Shown: piece after piece, positions 1-9,549 of the stretch | Layout of the letters: every line of letters starts with the position of its first letter | Position numbering within the stretch: the first letter of the stretch is position 1 | Assembly: GCA_036186865.1 (NCBI GenBank) | Contig: AP025053.1 | Span: 35,084,477 to 35,148,476, forward strand | DNA: 64,000 bases | DNA from: Eustoma russellianum | Taxonomy: Eukaryota; Streptophyta; Magnoliopsida; Gentianales; Gentianaceae | Direction: 5' to 3' | The notes under the pieces: model-generated | The model's database searches: none | What the model was told of the DNA's origin: nothing | What the model saw: the letters and a program-made list of their open reading frames with translations, nothing else | Position numbers and translations under genes: made by a program

Positions 1-122
1 TTTCCTCTGCCCCAAATTCGATAAGAAAAGTAATGTTTTAGCTGGAAAACAAAATTAGTGAGCAGTGTTATAGAACATGGTTCCTGGGCTCTGAGTTGAG
101 TTGGGTATTGAACAATATTCAG

Positions 123-227
123 GTCAATGTGACAGCCGATCACCGGATCATCTATGGTGCTGACTTGGCAGCTTTCCTGCAGACATTCTCAAAGATCATT
201 GAGAACCCTGAGAGCTTAACAATGTAG
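123..227 (+). CDS. LTA2: Plastid pyruvate dehydrogenase E2 (dihydrolipoamide acetyltransferase), last exon
   Basis: This is the final coding exon of a gene that begins left of the window. It opens after a CAG acceptor at 120-122 and reads 34 residues to a TAG at 225-227. The segment TADHRIIYGADLAAFLQTF contains the DHR motif of the E2 acetyltransferase active site and the YGADLA continuation typical of the plastid isoform; the mitochondrial isoform reads differently after DHR. E2 forms the core of the plastid pyruvate dehydrogenase complex and moves acetyl groups from lipoamide to CoA for fatty acid synthesis. The ending IENPESLTM resembles Arabidopsis LTA2 more than its paralogue, as I recall those sequences. 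The lipoyl and E1/E3-binding domains are outside the window. The exact acceptor phase is inferred. Confidence 0.85.
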   Translation, partial: VNVTADHRIIYGADLAAFLQTFSKIIENPESLTM

Positions 228-1073
228 AGTGATGTTTAACTCCTTGAAAGGATCCTGAGGAATTGGCATCATGACAGCTTCACTAGCTTTGCTTGACATC
301 TTCCGTTTTCTTGTGCTTATCTATTTCATTTTTTGCCTGGGTAACGCCCATGAGAGATACAATTTTTCCCCTTGTAAATGCTGAAGATAGATGCATCTCA
401 GTCAGAATTCTATGTAGAAAAAGGTATTATTTCTTCGAGTTTTGGCATAAAGTCTCAATGCTTACTAATTCAGGAAACCTTTTTATTGTACCTCGTTCAC
501 TTTTTACTCGTGCAGAAACTCAAAATGGCACTATCATGATTTCCAACTTTTGAGGATGATTTAGATCGATACAAGGAATTCTGCTTAATACTTTAATTCT
601 TGGTGGGAGGCCGCTGAGATATGTAATTTACCTTATCTGCATAACTCTTTGTGATCGAGACACTCCACTTTCGGAGTTAATTTATGACATTTTGCATCTA
701 AGAAATGACTTACCATTTACCATGGTACACGTGAGTATCACGTAATGCACTGCTTTTAGGAAGCCGGTGAGATTGTGCAATTGGAAGTACAATATCATTA
801 ACCTACACCAACGTTGAAAAGATCTGTCTTTTTCCATTGAAAGTTATGCGGCAAAAATAAACCGACGTTGAAGTCAGATATTCAAACATTCATTTCTTCT
901 TTGAGAGACTTTAAGCGTGTGAAAATAAAGTTCTTATACAATATTTTAAAACAATTTTCCATAATACTTACACTAACCAAAAGAATATATTCCCCTTCCT
1001 CAATCAAAAGAAGGCAATAGAAGTATGTTTAGTTCGTTCTCTTCTTCTAAATGGAGTAACCAACTCCCTCCTC
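228..1073. other. 3' flank of the E2 gene, no further gene seen
   Basis: This stretch follows the E2 stop codon and should contain its 3' UTR in the first few hundred bases. The 86-codon open frame at 293-553 has no recognisable domain. The rest is AT-rich and I see nothing else in it. Confidence 0.5.
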
Positions 1074-1295
1074 CTATATTTGGAGCAAAAGCTATACCCT
1101 GCCCCGAGGGTCCTCACCGTCCTAGCTCCAATGAGCATTGTGGAAGATGCAAATCAGGAGCTCAACAGCCTCTTAGTTTGGGTGAGGACTTACGCATTGT
1201 CTAGCAGCAGTGGAACAGTCACACTGTATGTCCATGTAATCGAACTCTTGACCTATTGAAATAAATCTCAATCTGAGTACCAACTAAGCTATGGC
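1074..1295 (-). repeat. SINE family A (tRNA-headed), near complete
   Basis: Read on the minus strand, it begins with a tRNA-like head (atagcttagttggtactcag, box A) followed by a box B-like cgattacatg, then the body shared with the copy at 2419-2690 (GTGAGGACTTACGCA region, GAGCATTGTGGAAGATGCAA region). Other copies lie at 5717, 25485, 27075, 31945, 33340 and 55240. It is a pol III-type nonautonomous retroposon; target duplications were not resolved here. Confidence 0.7.
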
Positions 1296-1670
1296 TTGGA
1301 GGCCCCTCCTCCTATAATTATTGGCTTGTTTCTGTTCATGCGGATATTTCCGCGTAATGAAACCTCTATATGTTGTTGTCTTAGACAGAAAAAATAAAAT
1401 AAAATTGAGCGTGTGACCACAGGTTTGAGACTGGTCTATTAGGCGTGTCTACCATGCCATGTTCCTCACTTGAGAATTCAAAACTTTGGCATAAGGCAAA
1501 GACAAGTAGGTACATAACTAGCTATCTATCTCTCATATTCCACATAGTTTCTTTAGAGATCGTTGGGGGTACATTACAAGTAAACACACTCATTCTACAT
1601 ATTTCTTTTGGCGCCTCTCTCTTAAATAGGAGAATCACACTTTGTATCCAAAAGTTTTGTGCAAATTTCA

Positions 1671-2176
1671 TTCTTGCACTAGTTCTTTTTTTTGCTCGAA
1701 ATTCGGATCTCATTAAAAATCAAAATATAATTACACCATTTGAAAATAACTTAAAACTTAAAAAGAAAACTGCCTGCTACTATTCCCAAGGCACCCCTTC
1801 CCAATATACATTAATGGCCCAACCAAACCAGCCAGCTCCCTGGAAGTGGAGGAGTCAAAGCCACTGTCGTTTTCATCTTCAGGGTGGTTTCCACTGCATA
1901 GCTGCACCCTCAGACACCATCTCGTTCTGCTGGCTTTTCAAAATATCCTTCACCACTTTCCTAATTCGTTCAATTAAAATGTGTTTTGGTGGTATACCCC
2001 TTTGATTACCATGATAAATCTCATTGCGCCAAAACCATGCATTCTTGATTCCTTCCCGAAACTGGTATTGGCATATGCGTGTCTTGGCCTTGCTTCCAGA
2101 ACTCTGTTTGAGGCACCAATCAACCCAGCTGTCGCTATTTCGGTGCTGAAAGAAGCCTTCTTGCACTAGTTCTTTT
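1671..2176 (-). mobile_element. 5'-truncated LINE insertion with 19-bp target duplication
   Basis: The 19-bp sequence TTCTTGCACTAGTTCTTTT occurs perfectly at 1671-1689 and 2158-2176 and brackets about 468 bp. Between them the minus strand encodes a protein tail (KNAWFWRNEIYHGNQRG, then IERIRKVVKDIL and AMQWKPP) like the region after the reverse transcriptase of plant L1 LINEs, just before an RNase H-type domain. A T-rich run at the left end fits the poly-A side of a minus-strand insertion. Truncation at the 5' end and a long target duplication are hallmarks of target-primed reverse transcription. The protein is a dead fragment. Confidence 0.8.
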
Positions 2177-2418
2177 GTTATCTCATAATACACTCCGAAG
2201 TTATTCAGTTTGAAACTTTTGTGAATCATTTAAAAAGGGAATCCGATAATTCATTTAGCGTTCTCTTTTAACGCTTGGCGTGGAAAAAGCAAAAAATTAG
2301 ACAACTTCGAAGTGCACAATGCAAAAAATAAAAAATAAAAATGGTGTAACATTGTAATTTGCACAAAATCTTTTGAGTATTAAGTGTCATTCTCCTTCTC
2401 CTAAAATTAGATTGCAAG

Positions 2419-2690
2419 TATTTAGCTCGAACTCAGTTGGTACTCGTGTTGAGATTTGTTCCAAGAGATCAAGAGTTCGATTCCAGGGGCATGCACAGTG
2501 TGGATGTTCCACTACTGCTAAGTCGAAGATCTAGTTTTTGGGGAGACACCTTGTGTGAGTTATTGCGTAAGTCCTCACCCAACCTAAGAGGCTGCTAAGC
2601 TCATGATTTGCATGCTTCACAATGCTTTTTGGTGTTGGGACGGTAGGGTCCTCAAGACCAGAGTTTGGCCTTTTGCTCCGAGATTGCAAG
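2419..2690 (+). repeat. SINE family A, full-length plus-strand copy
   Basis: The copy starts with a tRNA-like head (agctc...ctcagttggtactcg, box A) and a box B motif gttcgattcc at about 2475-2484, followed by the family body and the ending ttttgctccgag. At about 270 bp it is the most complete member in the window and defines the family. The head has a short insertion within box A compared with a tRNA. Confidence 0.75.
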
Positions 2691-3244
2691 TATTGGGAAC
2701 CGGAAGATCTAGTTATAGAAATGGACTTGACAAACTAACGATTAATCAGTATCTATCTAGCCCACGTAGCTTTTACATTTGTGCTTCCAGAAAGCAAACA
2801 AGATTGAGTTTTGCTTCGTCAAATGATTCTTTTCTCTAGGGAGCATAGTTTTTTGTACACCACAATTGGCTAATATCAACAAATACAATCACGAATATAA
2901 AGGTGAAAACAGGCTATTCATTAAGTTACAAAATTGATAGAGCGCTTAATAGAAAATGGTATATTATGTTACAGAGATAATGACGCGTAATGGGTAATGC
3001 GTATCTAACACCTTAACCCATCTTTTTCGGGGGGGTCGTGGCTGTTCCGCTTATATATTCAAAAGCCATTTACTAATAGACAATGCCCCCAATCGAAAAT
3101 GAGCTTATATGTCAATATTATTTCCATTTCATAATCTTCTTTAGTTTGTGTTCTCGTTGGGATATACTGGGTATGATTGTTGTTGTTGTAATCTTCTTTA
3201 GTTATTTGTGAGTTGTAATGCAACATTTAGTAAAAAAAACATTT
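2691..3244. other. Intergenic; contains a small SINE-C fragment
   Basis: No gene is visible. At about 3150-3192 there is a 3' end fragment of SINE family C (ttgggatatactgggtatg followed by a TTG-rich tail). The remainder is AT-rich. Confidence 0.5.
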
Positions 3245-3340
3245 CTGGTGTATTAGGCTTCCGTATATACGTAGGATTCGTAAAAGAACCGGATTGCTTT
3301 GGAATCTGATGTACGGAACATTAACAACATTTTCTGTTAA
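3245..3340 (-). repeat. SINE family B (Au-like), partial
   Basis: The plus strand reads gtgtattaggcttccgtat...accggattgctttggaatctgatgtac, the reverse complement of the 3' half of the Au-like SINE that is complete at 14720-14903. The tRNA-like head is missing. Confidence 0.55.
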
Positions 3341-3892
3341 TGGTTGATGTGTAAGGTTGTGTCCCTTGTGACATTTTAGTTATATGATTTATAATTAAAT
3401 CCTAATTGGATATTTAAGAAGATTTATCTCGAAGGTTTATCTCTTTTAAGTTAACAGACACAATTCTTCATTAAAGGGATATTTCCATTTATCAAAAGGG
3501 TGTGACTCCCAAAGGTTATGATGGAAGTACCTTTTGGTTGCCTATAAATATGGATGAAGGTCATCTCTTCACCCAGTTCATTAGTTTTACTTATCCATCG
3601 AAGTAAACATTACGATAAGTGTTAGTGGAGAGAAACCTCTGTTCAAGTTTGGATTGGCCACATCAAAGTTGAAGCTTCCGCTCGTCAAATATGTTTTCGC
3701 ACACAAACTATGGAGAAAGGTACGCTTTCTCTAATTATCGTCTTTGAGTTATTGTTAAATAATTGTTTATGTGAAGACATAGGTTTCTAGATCCTGAAGA
3801 CTTAATCGATTACATGATGCACTTAATTTTCATATTATGGATACCGATGTGTGTTAACAGGGATGACTCTAACGGATTATGTAAGTGGTTTT
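3341..3892. other. AT-rich stretch with a TATA-box-like site, possibly old LTR
   Basis: A TATA-like cctataaatatgg lies near 3540, followed by sequence that resembles the transcribed part of a retroelement LTR (short leader, donor-like GGTACG near 3720). I could not find paired ends or target duplications, so the identity is open. No coding region is seen. Confidence 0.25.
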
Positions 3893-3897
3893 GTTCT

Positions 3898-4689
3898 TGA
3901 TAAACCAGAGATAATCGTCTGTTAGTCAACAACAGTCAACGGCATAACTCCCACAGTTCAGCATTCATACATTGCTGCACGGCTAAACTGTACTTCGGCT
4001 GTGCCCCATGGCATCCGTTTTATTATCAGAGAATATGCCAATGTTTGTACCTCGGCACCAACTTCAACCTCAGCTTCGGCCTAAGTGCTACGCTTTGGAC
4101 CACTTCGGCCAGATTCGACATTGCACTTCGGCAAAGCTTGGTTTTGCACTTCGACGAAGGGGTCAAACTTAGCGTGGGGACCATCAAGCAGAAGTGCAGT
4201 TCAAAGAAAGAGTGCACGCCGGGTTGTTTTGTCTGTACACGCAAAGGTCACGTCAGCCGACCTACTAGTCACGTCTGCAGACCTACCAGTCATATCAGCA
4301 GACCTACTGCGTCATAGGTTTTTCTGCCCCAAGAAAACGTCTCATCCACTGTCAGAGGCAAATGACAAGGGGAAACTAACAAAAGCAAGCTAACGGAGAC
4401 CAGAGTAAGGATCGAAACATTTTCATCTCTCCTAGAGCAAATACATCGAGTTTTCTCCTCAGCCAAGAACTGTGAGAACTCTCTAACTCCACATACAAAA
4501 TCATAACTCAGTGAGAATGGCCCAAACTGACTTGAGCGTCGGAGGGTTTTACTCGGGGTCCCCCGGGTCCTCTGATTTCTGCTTCCTTGTGCAGGATTTT
4601 CAGGAAGCTATTCTAGCAGTTCTCAACAATCAATTGACGACGTTTATTTAGGGCCATCTTGGACCCTTGGTGAAGATCCGGCTTCATCA
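3898..4689 (+). mobile_element. Solo LTR (Ty3/gypsy-type), 792 bp, TSD GTTCT
   Basis: The element starts TGATAAACC and ends CTTCATCA, so its ends are the inverted pair TGAT/ATCA. The 5-bp GTTCT is repeated at 3893-3897 and 4690-4694. Near the 3' end it has ACTGACTTGAGCGTCGGAGG, a stretch I know as conserved in LTRs of plant Ty3/gypsy Tat-type elements. There is no internal region, so it is a solo LTR left by recombination between two LTRs. A second, longer relative lies at 59901-61049. Open frames inside it (4045-4393) are incidental. Confidence 0.85.
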
Positions 4690-5569
4690 GTTCTATAAAA
4701 ACATGAGAAAGTTACATTGAAGAATAGTTTTGGATTCATGCTAATGAAATTATTACAGGTTGGCCAATGCTGTATATCCAAATAATCGATTTTATATCTT
4801 AATTAATAAGATAAATTAATTGGTTGTTTACATCTGTGATTCCATAAAATTATGTTCTACAAATGCCAGACAGTTACTAAAAGACTTGGGCAAATCTTCT
4901 TGATATCCATATGTATTAACAATAGTGATTTGAAAACTAAGTCAAAGCGACTTTTCTTAGAGCTAAATCCAAACTTTTTTTTTAGTATATTGATTAATCA
5001 AAATAATATGAAAAATTCTTACCTTTATCACTGGCATGTCTCTTTCTATATTTTGCTCGTCGGGTTACTTGTAAATTTAAATTTTGTTAAGTTTCTAATT
5101 GGAATGTTTCACAAAAGTATATCCCCTGCAGAATTTTCTATGCAAAATAAATTTTCGCATGCCAAATGTAGTGAAAGGATGAAAGGCATAGCATAGCAAA
5201 ATTACAAGTCATGTCAGCCTTAGGGGCCGAAGGGGCATCTATTTAGGTCATTTTGGTCCTATACCATCCAAAAAGAAAATAGAAAATAGATGAGTACATA
5301 GTGACTATAAGAATATTGGATGATAATGTCATGAAATAATATATTTCAAATTTTTGTTAACTATATTTAGAAGTTTAGATACTCTTTACACTTTAGGTCG
5401 ACTTTGCGCTTTTTGTTTTTGTCTTTCTATTTCACTATTTATGCATATACACATTTATGACTATTTCAATTTCGTAAGCATTTATATTTGTGTTTAATAA
5501 ATCTCTTCACTAGTATACACCACACCATATTACTATTATTGTATTATCTATGCAGGTACATATAGAGGC
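4690..5569. repeat. Ancestral copy of a tandem-duplicated block (upstream part)
   Basis: From 4696 (ataaaaacatgagaaagtta) this region matches 8226 onward in the same order: ggttttggattc, acaggttgg, gatatccatatgtatta, tatattgatta. The two are diverged but collinear, so a block including the gene at 6305 was duplicated in tandem. The stretch itself holds no gene; the 114-codon frame at 4852-5196 is not conserved in the other copy. Confidence 0.65.
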
Positions 5570-5702
5570 GGATGTATCACTAGAAACAAGCAATCTATCC
5601 CTTGAAATGAAAGTATTGTTTGTGTGACTCTCACCTTCTGCAGACTTTATCAATAGCTTTTGCTGTTGTTGGGATATACTACATACGTTTGTTGTTGTAT
5701 TC
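5570..5702 (+). repeat. SINE family C, single copy with TTG tail
   Basis: The body reads caatctatcccttgaaatga ... gactctcaccttctgcagac ... tgttgttgggatatac and ends in a TTG-rich tail. The same order recurs at 22420-22540 and 45580-45715, and its 3' part is tandemly repeated at 20455-20715. Confidence 0.6.
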
Positions 5703-5716
5703 GTCTTTCAAGTGTC

Positions 5717-5935
5717 GTATGTTGGAGCACAAAAGCCGAAATCCCTGTCTCAAAGAGCATTGTGGATGATGCAAATCAGGAGCTTATCGGCCTCCTAGGT
5801 TGGGTAAGGACTTACGCAGTGACCAACACAAGGTGCCCCTGCAAACTAGGCATTCGACCTAACAGCAGCGGAACACCCACATTGTGTGTTCCCAGAATCG
5901 AACTTTTGAACTCTTGGAGTAAATCACAAAAAAAA
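5717..5935 (-). repeat. SINE family A, head-truncated
   Basis: The plus strand carries the reverse complement of the SINE-A body (gagcattgtggatgatgcaa, ggttgggtaaggacttacgc, acaaggtgcccctgcaaact) and a box B remnant (gaatcgaac). Box A is not seen. It abuts the SINE-C copy on its left. Confidence 0.65.
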
Positions 5936-6180
5936 AATACATATATATACAGTTCCCAAAATTTCTTTGAAACGAAAAGTCAATATCCTTTCCTGGGACA
6001 AACGAAAAGAATAGGAATTTACAGATCTTCAAAATCTAGAACGGACACGTTGAAAGAAACGCTTCATTAAGAAACGACCAGACGCCTGCAGATCATGACC
6101 CCACACTGTTCTCCCTTAACCCATGCACCACGTCACCCCTGATTACTTTCTCTCTCCTGCTTTCTCCATTTGAATCCACC

Positions 6181-6188
6181 TATATAAG
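6181..6188 (+). promoter_or_regulatory. TATA box of the gene at 6305
   Basis: TATATAAG lies 117 bp upstream of the ATG, within acctatataagcac. The same TATA and about 100 bp of upstream sequence recur at 9261 in the decayed gene copy, which supports it as the real core promoter. Confidence 0.7.
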
Positions 6189-6304
6189 CACATCCAAATC
6201 TAATTCAAAAACCCAGATCCTTTGCTTCTAGGTAATTTTACGTCATCTTTCCTGAAAAAGATATCTGGGTTTTCCTCATTGGCGTTTAACGGTTAATCTC
6301 TATA

Positions 6305-6823
6305 ATGGAGGAGATATGCAGCAAGAAACGCGGGTGGGTTGAATCGGCCAACATGGATTCTGACCCATTTATGAAGCGGATCAGGGAGGACTTTTTAGAA
6401 AATTTGGAGGCCGAGAAGTTCCATACGGGGAATGGCGAGTTAGAATTGTTTATAAAAAACTTCGACGAGGGGATTTCTTCCGGTGGAGTTGCTGGAACTG
6501 GGCCGTTGACCGTGGTGGACTCGACGTCGGAGACCAGCGAGTCTAACTCGGAGTTGGGATATCTATTAGAAGCTTCTGACGATGAGCTGGGGCTTCCGCC
6601 GTATAATGAGGAGGTTGAGAACGCCGCGTGGTCCCGAGTCGACTCGCCTAAACTCAGTGGTGACGAGTTATCATGGAATATTGAACCAGATTTTCCGAGT
6701 TACGAGTTTTTTGAGATTAACTGCGGTGATTACAATTACGACTACGTGACGCTAGATGCTCTGTTTGATTATTCGGATATTGGGTTCGGGTTGTCGGATT
6801 TAACATGGAGGCCCGAAAGTTGA
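6305..6823 (+). CDS. Small acidic plant protein with ELGYLLEASDDELGLPP motif, function unknown
   Basis: An intronless frame of 172 residues with a well-placed TATA box. The N-terminus is basic (KKRGW, MKRIRED) and the rest is strongly acidic and Ser/Glu/Asp rich. The middle carries ELGYLLEASDDELGLPP, which I recall as a conserved motif in a family of uncharacterised plant proteins; the C-terminus has aromatic-acidic clusters (YNYDYVTLDALFDYSDIGFG) that resemble activation-type sequences, though that is inference. No transmembrane segment or signal peptide is apparent, so it is probably soluble. The ATG used is the first one after the TATA box. A decayed copy lies at 9240-9440. I do not know its function. 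Confidence 0.75.
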   Translation: MEEICSKKRGWVESANMDSDPFMKRIREDFLENLEAEKFHTGNGELELFIKNFDEGISSGGVAGTGPLTVVDSTSETSESNSELGYLLEASDDELGLPPYNEEVENAAWSRVDSPKLSGDELSWNIEPDFPSYEFFEINCGDYNYDYVTLDALFDYSDIGFGLSDLTWRPES

Positions 6824-7082
6824 ATAGCAGGCGATATTTTACCGGTTTATGAAGTCACTTGAAATCTCCTAGTCATACCACATCATGATCCATTTATCAC
6901 CTTCGTTATAAAGAGGTTGACTTCATATATATTTATACATGCAAGACCGATTATTCTTTCGCGGAAGATAATGGACTATAAAAATTTGAGACAAGAATTT
7001 TGATTTCTTAGGAATGTTTGAATTCCCGATTGATTCAAGGAATGATATTATAAAGAGGTGTCGGAGTTTTTATCACCAGAGT

Positions 7083-7388
7083 TAGGGCAGTAAACGAGTC
7101 AAGCCGTTCGGTTGTTCAGCTCGTTTGGTTCGAGCTCGAGTTCGAGCTCGGCTCGGATAAAAGGTTAATGAATTGAGCTTGAACACCTTTTTCTATTCGA
7201 ACTCGGTAAGTGGCACCGTTCGTTTAAGGTGTTCGGCTCGTTAATATTGTTCGTTAGTTAAATGAACCAAGCTTGAACAGTTAAATATGTTCGTTTAAAT
7301 AAACGAACAAACTCGACTCGTTCGCTAAGTTAAATGAACCGAGCTTGAACAACGCAATGCTCGGCTCGTTTGGTTCGTTTACAGCCCA
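7083..7388 (-). mobile_element. hAT-like MITE, TGTAAACGAGCC family, copy 1
   Basis: About 306 bp with terminal inverted ends (tagggcagtaaacgag ... gttcgtttacagccca) and many internal TTCG/CGAA palindromes. It is highly similar to the reverse complement of the element at 39370-39670 along its whole length (for example ccttaaacgaacggtg, cattaaccttttatccgag). Flanking 8-mers are only similar (accagagt and cccgagta), so the target duplication is decayed. There is no transposase. Confidence 0.7.
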
Positions 7389-8214
7389 CCCGAGTACATG
7401 AGCTAGGTTGTTTTCAGTAAACAGAAAAATGTGAAAGAAACGGCCGGGTTAAACGCACCATAATGCATTCCAAACCGTGTTGATAGTGTAGCTCGATTCA
7501 GTCATGAGCCATTGGGATTCCTACATGACTCGTGGTCCGTCCTTCATTACAAAGTCTATCTTCACCTCATAGGAAATTTGAATCAGATTGAACTTAGTAA
7601 CAATCAACTAATGTTTGAGTGTCAACTCGACTAATTGATAATTTCACACAACCATTTCGCCAACGAACTAAAAAGAACGTTTTCGGTGTATTAGGATACT
7701 ACATTTACACATGACTTAAGGAGAGGTCGGATCGCTTTGCGGATGAACTCTATATCACAATTTATTCTTACTTATTCCCAAATATCATGTAACTTTTGCG
7801 TTGTTAAATATAATGTACACAAGAAAAGCACTAAGCAATTCGATATATTTGGCATATATCAACATTGTACCTATTTTAATTTGTAAAAAAAATTTATTTT
7901 TGAAGAAAACCTTTGTGATTGACATGTTCGATATATAGCCAAAACACGCGCATATCTAGTCTTTTAGAGTGGTGAGATGGCTACGACTTATCCTAAACCT
8001 GTTTCACCGTCATCTTATAGACATCTATACTTGTGATTTTAGTTAGTTAGGACAAAATTATACGACCTTAAAATTACCAAGGAACTGGTAAAAATTGTGA
8101 GTTGTAATTACATCATTTGTTATTTTTTGTCATTGCTTTATACCATTGGCTTAGATATACTTTATGATATAATGCAGAATAAACTTTCGAGACGTCACTT
8201 TCATTCATAGTTGA
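7389..8214. other. Intergenic; one partial SINE-B at about 7680-7760
   Basis: AT-rich, no gene. The partial SINE-B (minus strand) is recognisable from cggtgtattaggatactac and gagaggtcggatcgctttgc. I see no other organised feature. Confidence 0.45.
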
Positions 8215-8583
8215 AGTCGCTTTCTTCAATAAAAACATGAGAAAGTTACATTTTGAAGAATGGTTTTGGATTCCCATCTATGGAATTTTTTACAGGTTGG
8301 CTATTGCTGCACATCCAAATAATAAATTTCTAATTTCTTTTTATAAGATAAGTAAATCTGATTCGATAAATTTATACTCTGAAAAAAGGCAAAAATCTTA
8401 ACAACTCGGGGCAGATCTTCATGATATCCATATGTATTAAAAATATTGGTTTGAGAGCGATGTGGATTTTGTTTTACACCTTGCCAAAAGCTAGCTCCAA
8501 TCTTATTTCTCTACTATATTGATTAGTTGAAATACTTTGAAAATTCTTGTGTTTAACACAAGCATCCTCTCTGTATATGTTAA

Positions 8584-8768
8584 AAATTGGTATTTCCAGT
8601 GTATTAGGCTCCTGAATTCGCGCAGGATCTGTAGAGAGGGCGGATCGCTTCGCGATCTGATATGCATAGCATTACCATATACTTTGCGCAATCGGTTGTT
8701 TTCGCGGCTCGAACCTGTGAGCTCAAGGTCACAAAACATCAATCTTACTAGTTGCTCCATGACTCACC
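8584..8768 (-). repeat. SINE family B (Au-like), full length, with TSD
   Basis: The flanks share CCTCTCTGTATATGTTA (about 8567-8583 and 8768-8784), a 17-bp target duplication. On the minus strand the element has a tRNA-like box A (ggagcaactagtaagattg), box B (ggttcgagccg), then the body ending ggagcctaatacac. The order and ending match the Au SINE type of plants (gtaaggt...gcgtac...gatccg...agcctagtgcac). It sits inside the duplicated block. Confidence 0.85.
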
Positions 8769-9033
8769 TCTCTGTATATGTTACAATAATTAAAAAACTA
8801 GATGACACCATTATATCATTTAAATCAATGATGATTATAGTTATAAAATTACGACTATAACCACAAACCAAAGGCAAATAACCTTTTCTATCCACTTGGC
8901 AAACGAAAAGGAGAAGAATAAGATTTATGAGACAGACAAAATATAGAAGCCAAACACTGTGGACACCTTAAAAGAAATTGCCCAAGAACGGGTAGACGCA
9001 TGCAGATGCCGCATATACCACGTCAAACATCAC

Positions 9034-9212
9034 GATTGAGATCGCCTGACCCCCTTCACGTACCGCCCGCGTGACCGCCTGCCACGTGGCAGCAGGAGGG
9101 GTGGTGAGGCTGGGTGCGGGTGACCCCCATCCAGCCTCACCACCCCCTGCTGCCACGTGGCAGGGGGTCGTAAAGTGGGTGAGGCTGTTGGCGGTCACGC
9201 GATCCTTACCCC
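9034..9212. mobile_element. CACGTG hairpin MITE, copy 1 (179 bp)
   Basis: The element is bounded by a 9-bp duplication, aaacatcac at 9025-9033 and aaacatcat at 9213-9221 (one mismatch). Its centre is a long near-perfect palindrome, with GCCACGTGGCAGCA on one arm and its reverse complement on the other around GGTGGTGAGGCTGGGTG. Ends are inverted (gagatcgc/gcgatc). The 9-bp duplication fits Mutator-like transposition. It inserted into the promoter region of the dead gene copy. Confidence 0.8.
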
Positions 9213-9239
9213 AAACATCATTACTTTCTCCCTCTTAAT

Positions 9240-9440
9240 CTCATCATTCTTTTGGCCACCTATATAAGCCTGCACTATTCTTCTTCATAATCTCAAATCC
9301 TTTGAAATCTGTCTCTTTCATTGATAATACTTTTGATTTCATACAAGCTTCTCAATTCCGGGAACTGAATGGTTGACGGTGGTGGACTCAAGGTCTGAGT
9401 TGGGATATCTACTATAAGCTTCTCAATGTCCATTCCGGCG
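9240..9440 (+). pseudogene. Decayed copy of the acidic protein gene at 6305
   Basis: TATATAAG at 9261-9268 is followed by a leader and, at about 9353-9425, a remnant that aligns with the middle of the 6305 gene: gttgacggtggtggactc, then gagttgggatatctacta, then agcttct. The 5' half of the coding region is missing, a TAA appears in what was the LLEAS codon run, and the sequence after it is unrelated. It cannot make the protein. Confidence 0.7.
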
Positions 9441-9444
9441 TCTG

Positions 9445-9525
9445 GCTAAGATATAGAGGGGGTAAGACTGCGTATACAAGATCGCAAAACGATACGGTCT
9501 TTCTCTAGACTCTGTGTCAAAGCAA
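9445..9525 (+). repeat. SINE family B fragment
   Basis: gggggtaagactgcgtatac followed by gatcgcaaaacgatacggtc and ctctagactctgtg matches the 3' half of the Au-like SINE on the plus strand. It forms the join between the acidic-protein pseudogene and the GH31 pseudogene. Confidence 0.5.
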
Positions 9526-9549
9526 GACAGAAGTCTAGTACACCGAGAA

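Larger units (their letters stand above)
8215..9440. repeat. Decayed second copy of the 4.69-6.83 kb block
   Basis: This is collinear with 4690-6590: the ataaaaacatgagaaagtta block, the gatatccatatgtatta block, the promoter with cctatataagc, and a remnant of the coding region. It has been broken by a SINE-B (8584-8768) and a CACGTG MITE (9034-9212), both later insertions since both carry target duplications of sequence belonging to the block. Confidence 0.7.

Noticed and set aside
293..553. 86-codon plus-strand frame after the E2 gene
   Set aside because: Lies in the likely 3' UTR, has no domain and unremarkable codon use.
1445..2005. 186-codon plus-strand frame
   Set aside because: Runs antisense to the truncated LINE and across its target duplication; no protein similarity recognised.
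3500..3730. Possible LTR or promoter with cctataaatatgg
   Set aside because: No paired ends, target duplication or coding region could be found, so it is only noted in the intergenic entry.
8968..9198. Minus-strand frame rich in Gly/Pro across the MITE
   Set aside because: Produced by the GC-rich palindrome; the same happens at 12864-13046 and 16008-16242.
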